From: Rutpela maculata
Taxonomy: Eukaryota; Arthropoda; Insecta; Coleoptera; Cerambycidae
Length of the DNA stretch: 64,000 nt
Direction of reading: 5' to 3'
Assembly: GCA_936432065.2 (NCBI GenBank)
Contig: OW386286.2
Coordinates: 17,481,179-17,545,178, forward strand
The notes beneath the pieces were generated by a model. The model was not told the origin of the DNA. It saw nothing but the letters and a program-made list of their open reading frames with translations, and did not search any database. Below, piece after piece: positions 1-11,571 of this stretch; the stretch's first letter is position 1, and every line of letters begins with the position of its first letter. A program made the translations under genes and the position numbers.

Positions 1-1370
1 ATTTCAGCCAGCTGGCACACGCGATGTTGTAATTCTTACTCCCTATGCCTAGCGCGCGGCTACACACACGGTATAATCGCCCCGTTCAAGCAAACAATAG
101 GTCAATATGGCTGCCACATTGAATAAACTAATATGAACGGCATCACAATTTTCGATTACTAAGTGTTATAGTCGATAACATTTTGTAAATGCGGTACAGT
201 AATTAATGACCTTAAAGGCTGGTGAAAATGTTATGGAAAGTCTCATCAGTTGTGGAAAATCCTAAAAGTAAAAATGTACGGCATCTATTTTTCTTTATAT
301 TTCCATCTTTAAAGAATTATACTATTATATTAGAAATATTACCCCTTTTATTAATACACAGCGCATTATGAAAATGTTTTAAATTTTGAAAATTTTATTT
401 ATTTTTTTAATTCATATCTTCATTTGGTTCCATTAATTATAACCGGCTATAATGTAAAACGATAATATTTAGTTACATCATGTCAAAAAATCGGTTGCCG
501 TATAAGAATTTATGATCTGATTGCCAAAAAATGAGATTCAACCCCAAACGTACCTTGTTTATTTATGTATAGTTACCATAATTTTTAGACGGCGTACAGT
601 ATTAAATTACCTATTTGCCTGGAAAATTTTTCGGAAAATCAAAAATTCTTCTGGCTTCCGGTCCCATTATTTTTGTACGGCGGTAGGTTCTAAGTGATTT
701 TTTTTTTATGAACCATCAACATGAGGAATGCCGTACAAGAATATTTTGTCTGAAGAGTGCACTTTCGGATGGAAAATTCAATTTACCTGTGTACTCACCT
801 ACCTGTACCGCCCAAAAGTGACGGCATAGTGCCTAAAGTTCTGGTTTCGTATACCAGCATCGTGCTGGATATAATTCATGCTGGGTCACTTGACCCTTTA
901 AAAATTGCGATGGGCTTGTAGTCTCATACATGATATTAAGTATAAAGTGAAATCCTTACAATTTGTCTGTCATCCTAATGACAATTTTATTTAATAACTC
1001 GGCAGCACTGAGCAGTGTCCCTGAAACTGATTGAGATTTATAAGATTTAATAGCCAATTAAGCATATCGTAACGTAAAAATAACTTATTTAGTCGCATTC
1101 AACAAGCTTTAATTAAAGATTGACCCCGCTAATTTATTGGCAATTGAGTTGAGTCTAGTCCAGTAATATTAGGCAGAATAAAGGTGTCTCAAGATAAATT
1201 CTCACCAAACTTCATCTTTGCACATACCTTTATCTAAGGCCCGGTACTTTCATCTATAGATAGTGATATTTAATCTTCAAAATAAGGTTTAACTTGGAGA
1301 TAAGCAAAAAATCGGTATTTTCATCTACAAATAGTGATATCACCGCAGTAGTACAGTAAACGATGAAAGG
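1..1370. other. AT-rich sequence, no gene recognised
   Basis: Neither strand has a convincing coding frame, splice-bounded exon or RNA gene. The first ~120 bases are richer in CG than what follows, but I could not tie them to a gene. I see no terminal repeats that would define an element. Confidence 0.5.
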
Positions 1371-1813
1371 AATTTCCTTAATTTTTTTGCAAAATGCTTT
1401 ATAAAATACGTACATCAAAATCTATATTGTCGCATTACCTGGTTTTTATTTTTAAGGGTCGAAATCACCCCGAAAAACTAAAAAATTAATAACTCTTCTA
1501 TTTTTACCAATAAATTGACGAAAATTCATATACTTATGTTTTTGAGGTCGTTGAATATGACTGTGAGATCAAAACTTATGAGACGAAAATATTAAGGGTT
1601 GAAATCACCCTGAAATACTGAACAATTAATGTCTTCTACTTTTACGAATAAAATTACGAAAATCGATATACAAGAAACATGACGGACGGACGGACATTTT
1701 GAAAGTTGTTCAGAATTCGTTCAAATTTTTTCCCTACGAACGATATTTACTGATTTAGAAATGTGCCGATCAAATACAATATACTCTTCGTGTTTGCGAA
1801 GAGTATAATAACT
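1371..1813 (+). repeat. ACGG-repeat dispersed family, copy 1 (hairpin-ended)
   Basis: This is the fullest of the related copies in the window; others lie at 25,762-26,040 and 46,545-46,812, with an end-only copy near 27,183. The shared core is a short ACGG tandem run (1,681-1,695) followed by ATTTTGAAAGTTGTTCAGAA. The copy ends in a hairpin at about 1,782-1,808 whose stem is ACTCTTCG/CGAAGAGT. Inside, a ~80-bp module beginning TAAGGGTCGAAATCACC (about 1,453) is repeated imperfectly at about 1,591. There is no coding capacity. The left boundary is approximate. It is non-autonomous; its class is unknown. Confidence 0.6.
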
Positions 1814-2026
1814 GAGAGCCAAGCTAAAAGTTGTAGTATATTTCTTCGATTATTAGCTTCCAAATGAGTAGGAATTAAATGGTCTAGGTCTTCGCATTTA
1901 TTTTTTTTTGTGTGTGTCTGTGTTCATTACCTAGATTTATATTTTTACGCATCTTCCACCAATCTGACCTTGAAGTAATTTTTACACACGGTAACCGTGT
2001 TAGTGTTAAATAATATAGATTTATTT

Positions 2027-2309
2027 CAGTGGCGGATCCAGGATTATGCCAAGGAAGGGGGCGCACCTTAATATATTTTAGAAAATCAATTAATTAGCAC
2101 GTTTCCTAACGCATATACTGTCCAGGATTATGCCAAGGGGGCGCCCCTTAATATATTTTAGAAAATCAATTAATTGACACGTTTCCTAACGCATATACTG
2201 TCTTAGAATCTATTTATATATACCAATTTGCAATTGCGAGTCGAGATTTCTAGGTTTCTCGGTTGTTCGGGTTGTACGAGGGGGGGGGCGCCCCCTGGAT
2301 CCGCCACTG
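2027..2309. mobile_element. hAT-type MITE, TIR CAGTGGCGGATCC
   Basis: The element starts CAGTGGCGGATCCAGG and ends with the reverse complement CCTGGATCCGCCACTG. It is flanked by perfect 8-bp target-site duplications, ATTTATTT at 2,019-2,026 and 2,310-2,317. An 8-bp duplication and a CAG..CTG terminus are hAT hallmarks. It has no ORF and carries an internal ~85-bp direct repeat that begins CCAGGATTATGCCAAG. Relatives with the same start lie at 22,118 and (older) 16,767. Confidence 0.85.
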
Positions 2310-2890
2310 ATTTATTTGGTAGGTATCACTCAAAGGGTTGATATAAAAACAGAACCCTCAAAAATTAAATTATTTCTTTTATATACTAAATGGCGTAATG
2401 GGAATGTAAACAAAATGTAAAATATAAAGCTATATTATATCAACGTCTCTTAATTTCAATTAATTATCTTCAATAGTTTTGAAAATAATTAATTTTAAAG
2501 TTGGGGTTTGTTACCCCCATAACTCTGGTAATATAGGGGATGGAAGTTTATTACATATTTTATTGAGCATTCCTAGTCATAAGCAACATTCATGTAAATG
2601 AATAGCCGCTGGGCCCAGTTCCATATACATAACCGGCAAGACCCTTTGCTTATAAAGCATCCTGTACCACAGATTAAACTTATTTTTGATATACGATAGT
2701 TATACACCAAGCAGGACTGAATCACCAAAGTGCCACTCCAGAATTTTAAAGTTTTTTGTCCATTACTCCTCTATCCTGGGACACACTGTATGTGACTATA
2801 AATATGATGACAATGTATCATTTTGCTTTAATAATAATTGTTTGGTTTTATACGCTATGAAACATAGTCTTCGTTAGGCAAATGGCTAAA

Positions 2891-3062
2891 TGTTACTGTT
2901 CAAAATACTGTGATGTTTATACCCCCAGAGACATCCCTTATGTAGGCAACACAGAATTCAATTACCTACTAGAAACTGTTACTGTTCAAAATACTGTGAT
3001 GTTTATACCCCCAGAGACATCCCTTATGTAGGCAACACAGAATTCAATTACCTACTAGAAAC
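2891..3062 (+). repeat. perfect 86-bp tandem duplication, two copies
   Basis: The two copies appear identical over the 86-bp period, so the duplication is recent relative to its surroundings, or it is an assembly artefact. Confidence 0.9.
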
Positions 3063-3143
3063 AGAGTGTAGTAAAGAGCCTTCTGGAAACATCTGGAGAT
3101 TGATGACATCATACAGACTAATCTAGAACCCTTATCTTTTGGG

Positions 3144-3151
3144 TATATAAA
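3144..3151 (+). promoter_or_regulatory. TATA-box-like TATATAAA
   Basis: GGGTATATAAAAG has the form of a strong RNA polymerase II TATA box and sits ~80 bp after the 86-bp duplication. No gene is recognised downstream before the repeat array begins at 3,707. Confidence 0.35.
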
Positions 3152-3706
3152 AGTATGGAACAGCAGAGTTGGACAGTCTAGTTTAGTTGGAGTTGAGTTG
3201 ATGTACAGTTCAGATGGTCAGAGAGTGAGACCAAGTGATAAATTATAGTAAACAGTGTTAGTAGAGTGCATTAATATGCTTATCTTCCGTGGAGGTTTCG
3301 TTGTTACAAGCTGAATTTTATATAAAATTAATGATGATATAGTGATGTTTCAAAATCTCAAAGCTGTCAAAAAATGTCCTACTCAAAAAGTCATTATAAT
3401 CAAAAAACGAGTTATTTCTTAGTGAATTAGGTGTTTTGATATTTCTACTTTTGAGTAATAGCAAATCCTTTTAACCATGAATAGAACTAGTCGAAATAAG
3501 TAGATTTTCGAACAGACCCACCTCGAGAAATCATGTATGACAAAAAAATTAATACCAATGGCAGTTTATCGTTAAAACTACAAAAGAAAGACCCAGAAAA
3601 CAAAGGACCCTATCAAAAAAATCTCATCAATCCGTATTGAAAATTATCAAAAATTAATAAGTATCTATGAGAACCTATATGGTCAATAAGTTTCTATAAG
3701 AGTTAG

Positions 3707-6700
3707 GTAAAGTTGCTGTTGAAATTGTTATCAGTTTATATCCGCATTGACCAGCAAAATGAGTCAAGCCATATCCATTTGTTAATCCAAACATTTACTT
3801 ATACCATATCAATGAGAATTTATGAGCACAGTATCTAATGTAATTCACGCGGCTTTCCGTGATTAAAAGACAAGTGTTTCTTTAAGAAACGAGCTGCATT
3901 AGGTTAGAACAGTTTTGATTTGCAATTGAAGATTACAAATTATAATGTTTGAATAGGGATTTATGAGATCAGTTTCTATGAGTATTAATGTTTTTTTTCA
4001 GTAATATATTAAATGTGTTTTCATTTGTTTGAATGGGTAAAAAGAAAGGTCAGTTTTCAACTGCAATTACAAATACAAGTTTAATCGCTTCGAATGGGAT
4101 TATATGCGATCAATTTCTAAAAGTATTTATGCTGTTTTCCGAATATAGTTATGATGAGGTTTAATCAGTAACAAATTGTTAACTAGTTGTTATGATATGG
4201 TCGGAAATTCCAAGTACACATTTAGTATTCCTTCAAGAGGATTGATGAGAGCAGTTTCTACGAGTATCTATTTGTTGTTCCTATAGTAAATTATATAAGT
4301 ATTTATCAGTACAGATTCGGATCTAATTTAAATATGAAAATTATATCAGAATAAAGCAACCAAATATTTTAAAGAGTATCTATTTGTAAATCCAAACATT
4401 TACTTATACTATCTCAATGAGAATTTATGAGAACAGTATCTAATGTAAAACGTGCGGCTTTCCGTGGTTAAATGGCAAGAGTTTCTATAAGAAACGAGCT
4501 GCATTAGGTTAGAACAGTTTTGATTTGCAATTGAAGATTCAAAATTATAATGTTTGAATAGGGATTTATGAGATCAGTTTCTATGAGTATTAATGTTTTT
4601 TTTCAGTAATATATTAAAAGTGTTTTCATTTGTTTGAATGGGTAAAAAGAAAGGTCAGTTTTCAACTGCAATTACAAATACAAGTTTAATCACTTTGAAT
4701 GGGGTTATATGCGATTTATTTCTAAAAGTATTTATGCTGTTTTCCGAATATAATTGTGATGAGGTTTAATCAATAACAAATTGTTCACTACATGTTATGA
4801 TATGGTCGGAAATTCCAAGTACACATTTGGTATTCCTTCAAGAGGATTGATGAGAGCAGTTTCTACGAGTATCTATTTGTTGTTCCTCTAGTAAATTATA
4901 TAAGTCTTTATCAGTAAAGATTCGGATCTAATTTAAATATGAAAATTTATATCAGAATAAAGCAACCAAATATTTTAAACAGTATCTATTTGTAAATCCA
5001 GACATTTACTTATACTATCTCAATGAGAATTTATGAGAACAGTATCTAATGTAAAACGTGCGGCTTTTCGTGGTTAAATGGCAAGTATTTCTATAAGAAA
5101 CGAGCTGCATTAGGTTAGAACAGTTTTGATTTGCAATTGAAAATTACAAATTATAATGTTTAAATAGGGATTTATGAGATCAGTTTCTATGAGTATTAAT
5201 GTTTTTTTTCAGTAATATATTAAATGTGTTTTCATTTGTTTGAATGGGTAAAAAGGAAGGTCAGTTTTGAACTGCAATTACAAATATAAGTTTAATCACT
5301 TCGAATGGGGTTATATGCGATCAATTTCTAACAGTATTTATGCTGTTTTCCGAATATAATTGTGATGAGGTTTGATCCGTAACAAATTGTTCACTACATG
5401 TTACGATATGGTCGGAAATTCCAGGTACATATTTAGTATTCCTTCAAGAGGATAATGAGAGCAGTTTCTACGAGTATTTATTTGTTGTTCCTACAGTAAA
5501 TTATATAAGTCTTTATCAGTATGCATTTGGATCTAATTTAAATACAATAATCATATCAGAATGAAACCCCAAATATTTTAAACAGTGTCCACCTGTAAAT
5601 CCAAGATAATATTATAATGAGAATCCATCACAACAGTATCTAATGTAACGTGTGCGGTTTTCCGTGGCTAAATTTTGAAATTATTTGCAATAAATAAGCT
5701 TTAACGGATTCGAACAGTTTTGCATTTCCAGATGAATAGTTTTAATTGTTAGGGATCTATGAGGTCAGTGTAATGTTTTTTTTTCAATAAAATGTGTTTT
5801 TATTGGAAAATAAACATTACACAAAGACACTGATCTCATAAATCCCTATTTAACAATTAAAACTATTCATCTGGAATTGCAAATTAAAACTGTTCAAATC
5901 CGTTAAAGCTATTTATTAAAAATACTTTTAAAATTTAGCCACGGAAAGCCGCACGCGTTACATTAGATACTGTTCTGATTGGTTCTCATTAAAATATATC
6001 TTTAAATGTTTGGACTTACAAGTGGATACTGTTTAAAATATTTGGTTGTGTCATTCTGATATAATTTTTGTATTTAAAGTAGATCCGAATGCATACTGAT
6101 AAAGACAAATTTTCTATTGGAACAACAAATACATACTCATAGAAACTGCTATCATCAATCCTTTCGAAGGAATACTAAATATGTACCTGGAATTTCCGAC
6201 CATATCGTAACATGTGGTGAACAATTTGTTACTGATCAAACCTCTTCACAATTATATTCGGAAAACAGCATAAATACTGTTAGAAACTGATCGCATATAA
6301 CCCCATTCGAAGTGATTAAACTTGTATTTGTAATTGCAGTTGAAAACTGACCTTTCCTTTTTACCCATTCAAACAAATGAAAACACATTTAATATACTTA
6401 TTACTGAAAAAAAAAACATTAATACTCATAGAAACTGATCTCATAAATCCCTATTCAAACATTATAATTTGTAATCTTCAATTGCAAATCAAAAGTGTTC
6501 TAACCTAATGCAGCTCGTTTCTGATAGAAACTCTTGCCATTTAACCACGGAAAGCCGCACGTTTTACATTAGATACTGTTCTCATAAATTCTCATTGAGA
6601 TAGTATAAGTAAATGTCTGGATTTACATATAGATACTATTTAAAATATTTAGTTGCTTTATTCTGATATAATTTTCATATTTAAATTAGATCCGAATGCA

Positions 6701-8378
6701 TACTGATTAAGACTTATATAATTTACTATTGGCACAACAAATACATACTCGTAGAAACTGCTATCATCAATCCTTTCGAAGTAATACTAAATATGTACCT
6801 GGAATTTCTACACGTAACATGTAGTGAACAATTTGTTACTGATCAAACCTCATCACAATTATATTCGGAAAACAGCATAAATACTGTTAGAAATTGATCG
6901 CATATAATCCCATTCGAAGTGGTTAAACTTGTATTTGTAATTGCAGTTGAAAACTGACCTTTCTTTTTACCCATTCAAACAAATGAAAACCCATTTAATA
7001 TATTACTGAAAAAAAAAACATTAATACTCATAGAAACTGATCTCATAAATCCCTATTCAAACATTATAATTTGTAATCTTCAATTGCAAATCAAAACTGT
7101 TCTAACCAAATGCAGCTCGTTTCATATAGAAACTCTTGCCATTTAACCACGGAAAGCCGCACGTTTTACATTAGATACTGTCCTCATAAATTCTCATTGA
7201 TATAGTATAAGTAAATGTCTGGATTTACAAATAGATACTGTTTAAAATATTTGGTTGCTTTATTCTGATATAATTTTCATATTTCAATTAGATCCGAATG
7301 CATACTGATAAAGACTTATATAATTTACTATTGGTACAACAAATACATACTCGTAGAAGCTGCTATCATCAATCCTTTCGAAGTAATACTAAATATGTAC
7401 CTGGAATTTCCGACCATATCGTAACATGTAGTGAACAATTTGTTACTGATCAAACCTCATCACAATTATATTCGGAAAACAGTATAAATACTGTTAGAAA
7501 TTGATCGCATATAACCCCATTCGAAGTGATTAAATTTGTATTTGTAATTTCAGTTGAAAACTGACCTTTCTTTTTACCCATTCAAACATATGAAAACACA
7601 TTTAATATATTACTGAAAAAAAAACATTAATACTCATAGAAACTGATCTCATAAATCCCTATTCAAACATTATAATTTGTAATCTTCAATTGCAAATCAA
7701 AACTGTTCTAACCTAATGCAGCTCGTTTCTTATAGAAACACTTGCCATTTAACCACGGAAAGCCGTACGTTTTACATTAGATACTGTTCTCATAAATTCT
7801 CATTGAGATAGTATAAGTAAATGTAAAGACTTATATAATTTACTAGAGGAACAACAAATAGATACTCGTAGAAACTGCTCTCATCAATCCTTTTCAAGGA
7901 ATACTAAATGTGTACTTGGAATTTCCGACCATATCATAACAAGTAGTGAACAATTTGTTACTGATTAAACCTCATCACAATTATATTCGGAAAACAGCAT
8001 AAATACTTTTAGAAATTAATCGCATATAACCCCATTCAAAGTGATTAAACTTGTATTTGTAATTGCAGTTGAAAACTGACCTTTCTTTTTACCCATTCAA
8101 ACAAATGAAAACACATTTAATATATTACTGAAAAAAAACATTAATACTCATAGAAACTGATCTCATAAATCCCTATTCAAGCATTATAATTAGTAATCTT
8201 CAATTGCAAGTCAACCTAATGCAGCTCGTTTCTTATAGAAACACTTGCCATTTAACCACGGAAAGCCGCACGTTTTACCTTAGATACTGTTCTCATAAAT
8301 TCTCATTGATGTGGTATAAATAAATGTTTGCTGCTCCATTCTGGTAGAAACTGATAGAAATTTCAGCAGCAACTTTAC
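3707..8378. repeat. 4.7-kb palindrome made of ~605-bp tandem units (foldback-like)
   Basis: The left arm holds tandem units beginning near 3,780, 4,387 and 4,992, with a partial unit at 5,596; the period is about 605 bp. The right arm, from about 5,800 to 8,378, holds the same units in reverse orientation. The outermost shared bases are GTAAAGTTGCTG (3,707-3,718) and its complement CAGCAACTTTAC (8,367-8,378). Each unit contains four diverged copies of a ~140-bp monomer marked by ATGAGANCAGTTTCTA-like motifs, for example near 4,422, 4,566, 4,706 and 4,849. There is no coding capacity; a 68-codon frame at 7,298 is chance. Known comparisons are foldback (FB) elements, whose long inverted ends are tandem repeats, and higher-order satellite DNA. 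No target-site duplication is evident. Confidence 0.85.
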
Positions 8379-8385
8379 TCCAGGC

Positions 8386-10250
8386 TCCAGTAGAGGGAGC
8401 TGTATACGTGTAGCTAATTCATATCTATTCTAATGTGACGTAAGGAACTGAAGTGTGATTGTTAAATTAAAAACAAAGCAGTCTCTTTCACTGCTAACTC
8501 ATTCATTGCTTCTAGGCTAGAACAAGAACACCCGAGGAAATAAGGACTTTGCAGAATTTTGTGTTTACCACAATATTAGTATTTCTATTTGAAATATGCA
8601 ATTTAAACTGTACATTTGTCGCCATGCATATCCAAATTAATACTAATAAAAAAGCAAAATGGAAGTTTAAAATAAAAATACATCTGTAAAATATACAATT
8701 GAAACTGTACATTTGTTGACATGTATATCCACATTAATACTAATAAAAAACAATGTTGAAATTTACAATAAAAACATGTTGATAAATGGTGTGTTACATA
8801 CGATAGATACAGGAGAAACGACGGACTGGAACTCTTATGATATTACTTATAGAAAAGTTTAGAATCTCTTTAAAGTTGTATCTGTAATTCCATATGTTTA
8901 CAGATATAAGGGCAAGGGTGCATTTGCAGACACTAAACTGTAGATTTGTTGATGTATATTTCATATAAGTACTCATGAAAGGGCAACATGATAATTCCAA
9001 ATAGCTCATTCGGAATTACTGTTTCATAACCGATTTAAAACTTAATAAAACAGATAAAATCCTGTCTGTATAATACTAATATAACTTATAGGAACGATAA
9101 AACCGCATCACTTTTTTTTTATAAGTTTCTATGTGGAATTTTTGGCAGGGGAGCCTCAGAAATAATAATAATTTTAATATTCATACAAAATTTGCATGTA
9201 ATCAGCAAATTTAAAAAAGTAGGCTGCTTCTCGGTTCCCCTGATAATTTTCAGTTGTTTCTTGTAATTCTACCTCAATTTGCTAAAAAAAAAATGATAAT
9301 TATTATTAATTATAATTGTTAGATTGATCTTGAATATTTTTATATAACAAGAAAAACATGGCCGACCAACTAAAAACCTAAAAACCTAATTGTCATTTTA
9401 CAGTCCTCTCATTAAACTATATAATCTAATAATGGTAATGACCTAGAACATTTACTCTAAATGAAGTCCTTTTAGTCTTTTTGTATACTATCACAAATAA
9501 TCCCTTCCTTACATAAATGCAAGCACTTGACGAAGACCACATGGACTTGATAAAAGCTGTAATAAAACGTTTGGGATTTAAAAGAACCGCCTCCAAGACG
9601 AACCGCGTTGACTTTGATACAAAAAACTTAAAACTTAACCTCAAAATAATTTCTTCCATAAAAGACATAATTACACATCAGTAAGTCGTGAAATGCTTTT
9701 AACACACACACACATGCACCAAGGACACTTCAGGCAAACATATTGTTTATCATTTTTATAAGAGGTTTTAGAAAGTGTTTTATGGAATTAAAATTTGCCT
9801 TTTAGATTTATAGAGGCCTTTTCTTCTTCATAACGGTTTCATCACAACATTTGTCAAGGATGTTTTAAGAGTCTAGTTTTGTAATGGCCTTTAGTAAGTA
9901 CTAATAGGCATTGAAAGTGTCTAGTTTTAAAAATGATTTAAAGTGCATTTATTGCAAATATGTTAAAACCATAAAGAATAATTTAAAGCCTCTTTAAATC
10001 TAAATGGAATTTAAGACATTCATAAAACTAATTAGCTTTATGGAGAGTTTTATGTAGGTATGATGAAGCCATTACAAATACATATTATCCTAGAAGCAAA
10101 TTAGCTTTATAATTAGGTCTTACAGAATGCTTTAAAACTTACCATATAAGAGCAAGTATACTTGAAGCCTAAAAGGCCTTAACTACAACATCAATAAAGC
10201 ACAAGACTATTTCCTAACCCTGACAAACCTTTTTTTAAAACCTCCTCAAG
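8386..10250. other. AT-rich sequence, no gene recognised
   Basis: Only short chance frames are present. I see no terminal repeats, tandem array or spliced exon. Confidence 0.45.
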
Positions 10251-10255
10251 TCCAA

Positions 10256-10301
10256 ATGACTTTTAAATTGTTCCTTGGGGTATTATGCGTTCTTGCTTAC
10301 G
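10256..10301 (+). CDS. possible signal-peptide first exon (weak)
   Basis: An ATG opens a short, strongly hydrophobic frame (MTFKLFLGVLCVLAYG) that runs straight into a consensus donor GTAAGA at 10,302, in phase 1. Short signal-peptide first exons are common in insect secreted and cuticle proteins. The next plausible exon (10,608) has an incompatible phase: joining them creates an immediate stop. The reading is therefore unsupported beyond the local pattern. Confidence 0.18.
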
Positions 10302-10607
10302 GTAAGATAACTGATGATGTTGCTTCTGAATCACAATTTCTCTCCTAGCTTTTAAAATGTTGGGAGATAGGATATCTATCTAAAATGTATTTTTGTTTAT
10401 TTGTATTATACCTGTTTTTAAATTAAGAGTCCGAAAACTTTAACTTGCAACCGGTGCCACCGAGCTACATAGCCACTGGGGCCAATGCAGCTCAGTCCGC
10501 CCCTGTGCCTAAATTCCAATGCACTAGTTTGCATACAATTCCAAGTTATTTTTATTACACCAAGAAACATTTTTAAGCAATATAACTGACAAACGTTGTT
10601 GTTTTAG

Positions 10608-10674
10608 CTTGATGGCGACCAACCGGATGTCGACGACGACGAACCCGATTTCTACGCAGAAGCGCCGCTTCCTG
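10608..10674 (+). CDS. candidate internal exon of an unrecognised gene
   Basis: A 67-bp, GC-richer segment lies between a good acceptor (TTGTTGTTTTAG) and a donor-like GTTAAG. In phase 0 it reads as an acidic peptide (LDGDQPDVDDDEPDFYAEAP). In phase 2 it reads as a basic one, so the frame is undecided. A second acceptor (TTTGTTTTTAG, ending 10,826) would add a short terminal exon with a stop at 10,850-10,852 or 10,872-10,874, depending on frame. I recognise no family. The surrounding 300 bases also contain a CAGGGGCGGACTG hAT-like terminus on the minus strand (about 10,493-10,505), so a transposon origin is possible. Confidence 0.25.
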
Positions 10675-11247
10675 GTTAAGATAAACTTACGTAATAATAA
10701 TAATACATTTCCTTTACCAAGATACTACTTCCTAAATAGTTTTGTACAATTTTCACCTTTGTTTGGTAGAATTAATGTAATATTACTACAAAGTAATGTT
10801 GCAAGGCAGAAATAGTTTGTTTTTAGGCAACACCTGCCCCATACATTCTTAAAGAGGGATACTTCTCTTCCTGAAGCTCTGATAAAGACCAAATAGGTAT
10901 ATATTTTCTATACTTAAATAATTATTTATTTTTGTTGTTTTTAATATTATTCTAATTTATGAGTGAGACATGTCTTTATAATAAAGTTGCGTTTTATACT
11001 AATACTCGTATGGGGTGGGGGATCTATTGGGTACAGAGTTTAGGGGCCCGGACTTGCGAGGCCCCCGCAGAGAGGGCCCGACTGACTCTCAGGCGCGCGT
11101 TGGTGGAAAAATGTTTTTTCCGATTTTTCGCGCACAAATTTTTAATTTGTTGAATATTGATACAAGTAGATTCTCATTTTTTGTTATAAGAACAGTTTTG
11201 ATCATTAAAATGCGTTGCATTTTGGTATAAAATGGAATTTGAAATAG

Positions 11248-11571
11248 TGCAATGTTACATATACGCGGTAAAGAGTGTTTGATGTCATGACATTCACAGT
11301 CGACGTGTAGTGACGTAATAATTTATTTACTTCTGTCAGTGGCGTGATAAGATTACTATTTATTTTATTCATTCGTAAATTTGTCTTACCTTTTAATTTA
11401 AGATTGATAAATCTGTCTAAATATTTCTTAATGCCGAACTGCGAATCGACGTCTCATTTTATTAAGCCTCTGACGGGAGTAAATACATTTTCTGACGTCA
11501 CTAAATATTGACTGTGAATGTTATGACGTCAAACCCCTTTTACATCGTATGTAAAATTGCATTATTAGTCC
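11248..11571. repeat. ~320-bp inverted repeat (hairpin element)
   Basis: The left arm (starting GCAATGTTACATATAC) pairs with the right arm (GTATGTAAAATTGC). The best-matching inner block is ACATTCACAGTC against GACTGTGAATGT, next to TGACGTCA-like bases on both sides. There is no ORF. It abuts the next palindrome directly. Confidence 0.65.

Larger units (their letters stand above)
2891..3307 (+). mobile_element. candidate solo LTR with duplicated U3-like segment
   Basis: An 86-bp segment starting TGTTACTGTTCAAAATACTG is present twice in perfect tandem (2,891-2,976 and 2,977-3,062). It is followed by a good TATA box and a downstream stretch ending GTTGTTACA. TG...CA ends, an upstream repeat and a TATA box suit a solo LTR. 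I found no target-site duplication and no second LTR. It could equally be a promoter of unknown origin, so this is a weak call. Confidence 0.3.

Noticed and set aside
1782..1815. Helitron 3' end
   Set aside because: The hairpin is present, but a consistent CTRR end, TC start and A/T insertion site are not seen across copies.
7298..7504. A 68-codon frame in the palindrome
   Set aside because: It is repeat-unit sequence without coding signature; sister units have stops.
3707..8378. CRISPR array
   Set aside because: Units are ~605 bp, without short repeats and unique spacers, and the genome is eukaryotic.
10428..10595. An exon reading QPVPPSYIATGANAAQ, joining the signal-peptide exon in phase
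   Set aside because: The acceptor is poor (TTAAG), no donor follows, and the minus strand there has a CAGGGGCGGACTG hAT-like terminus.
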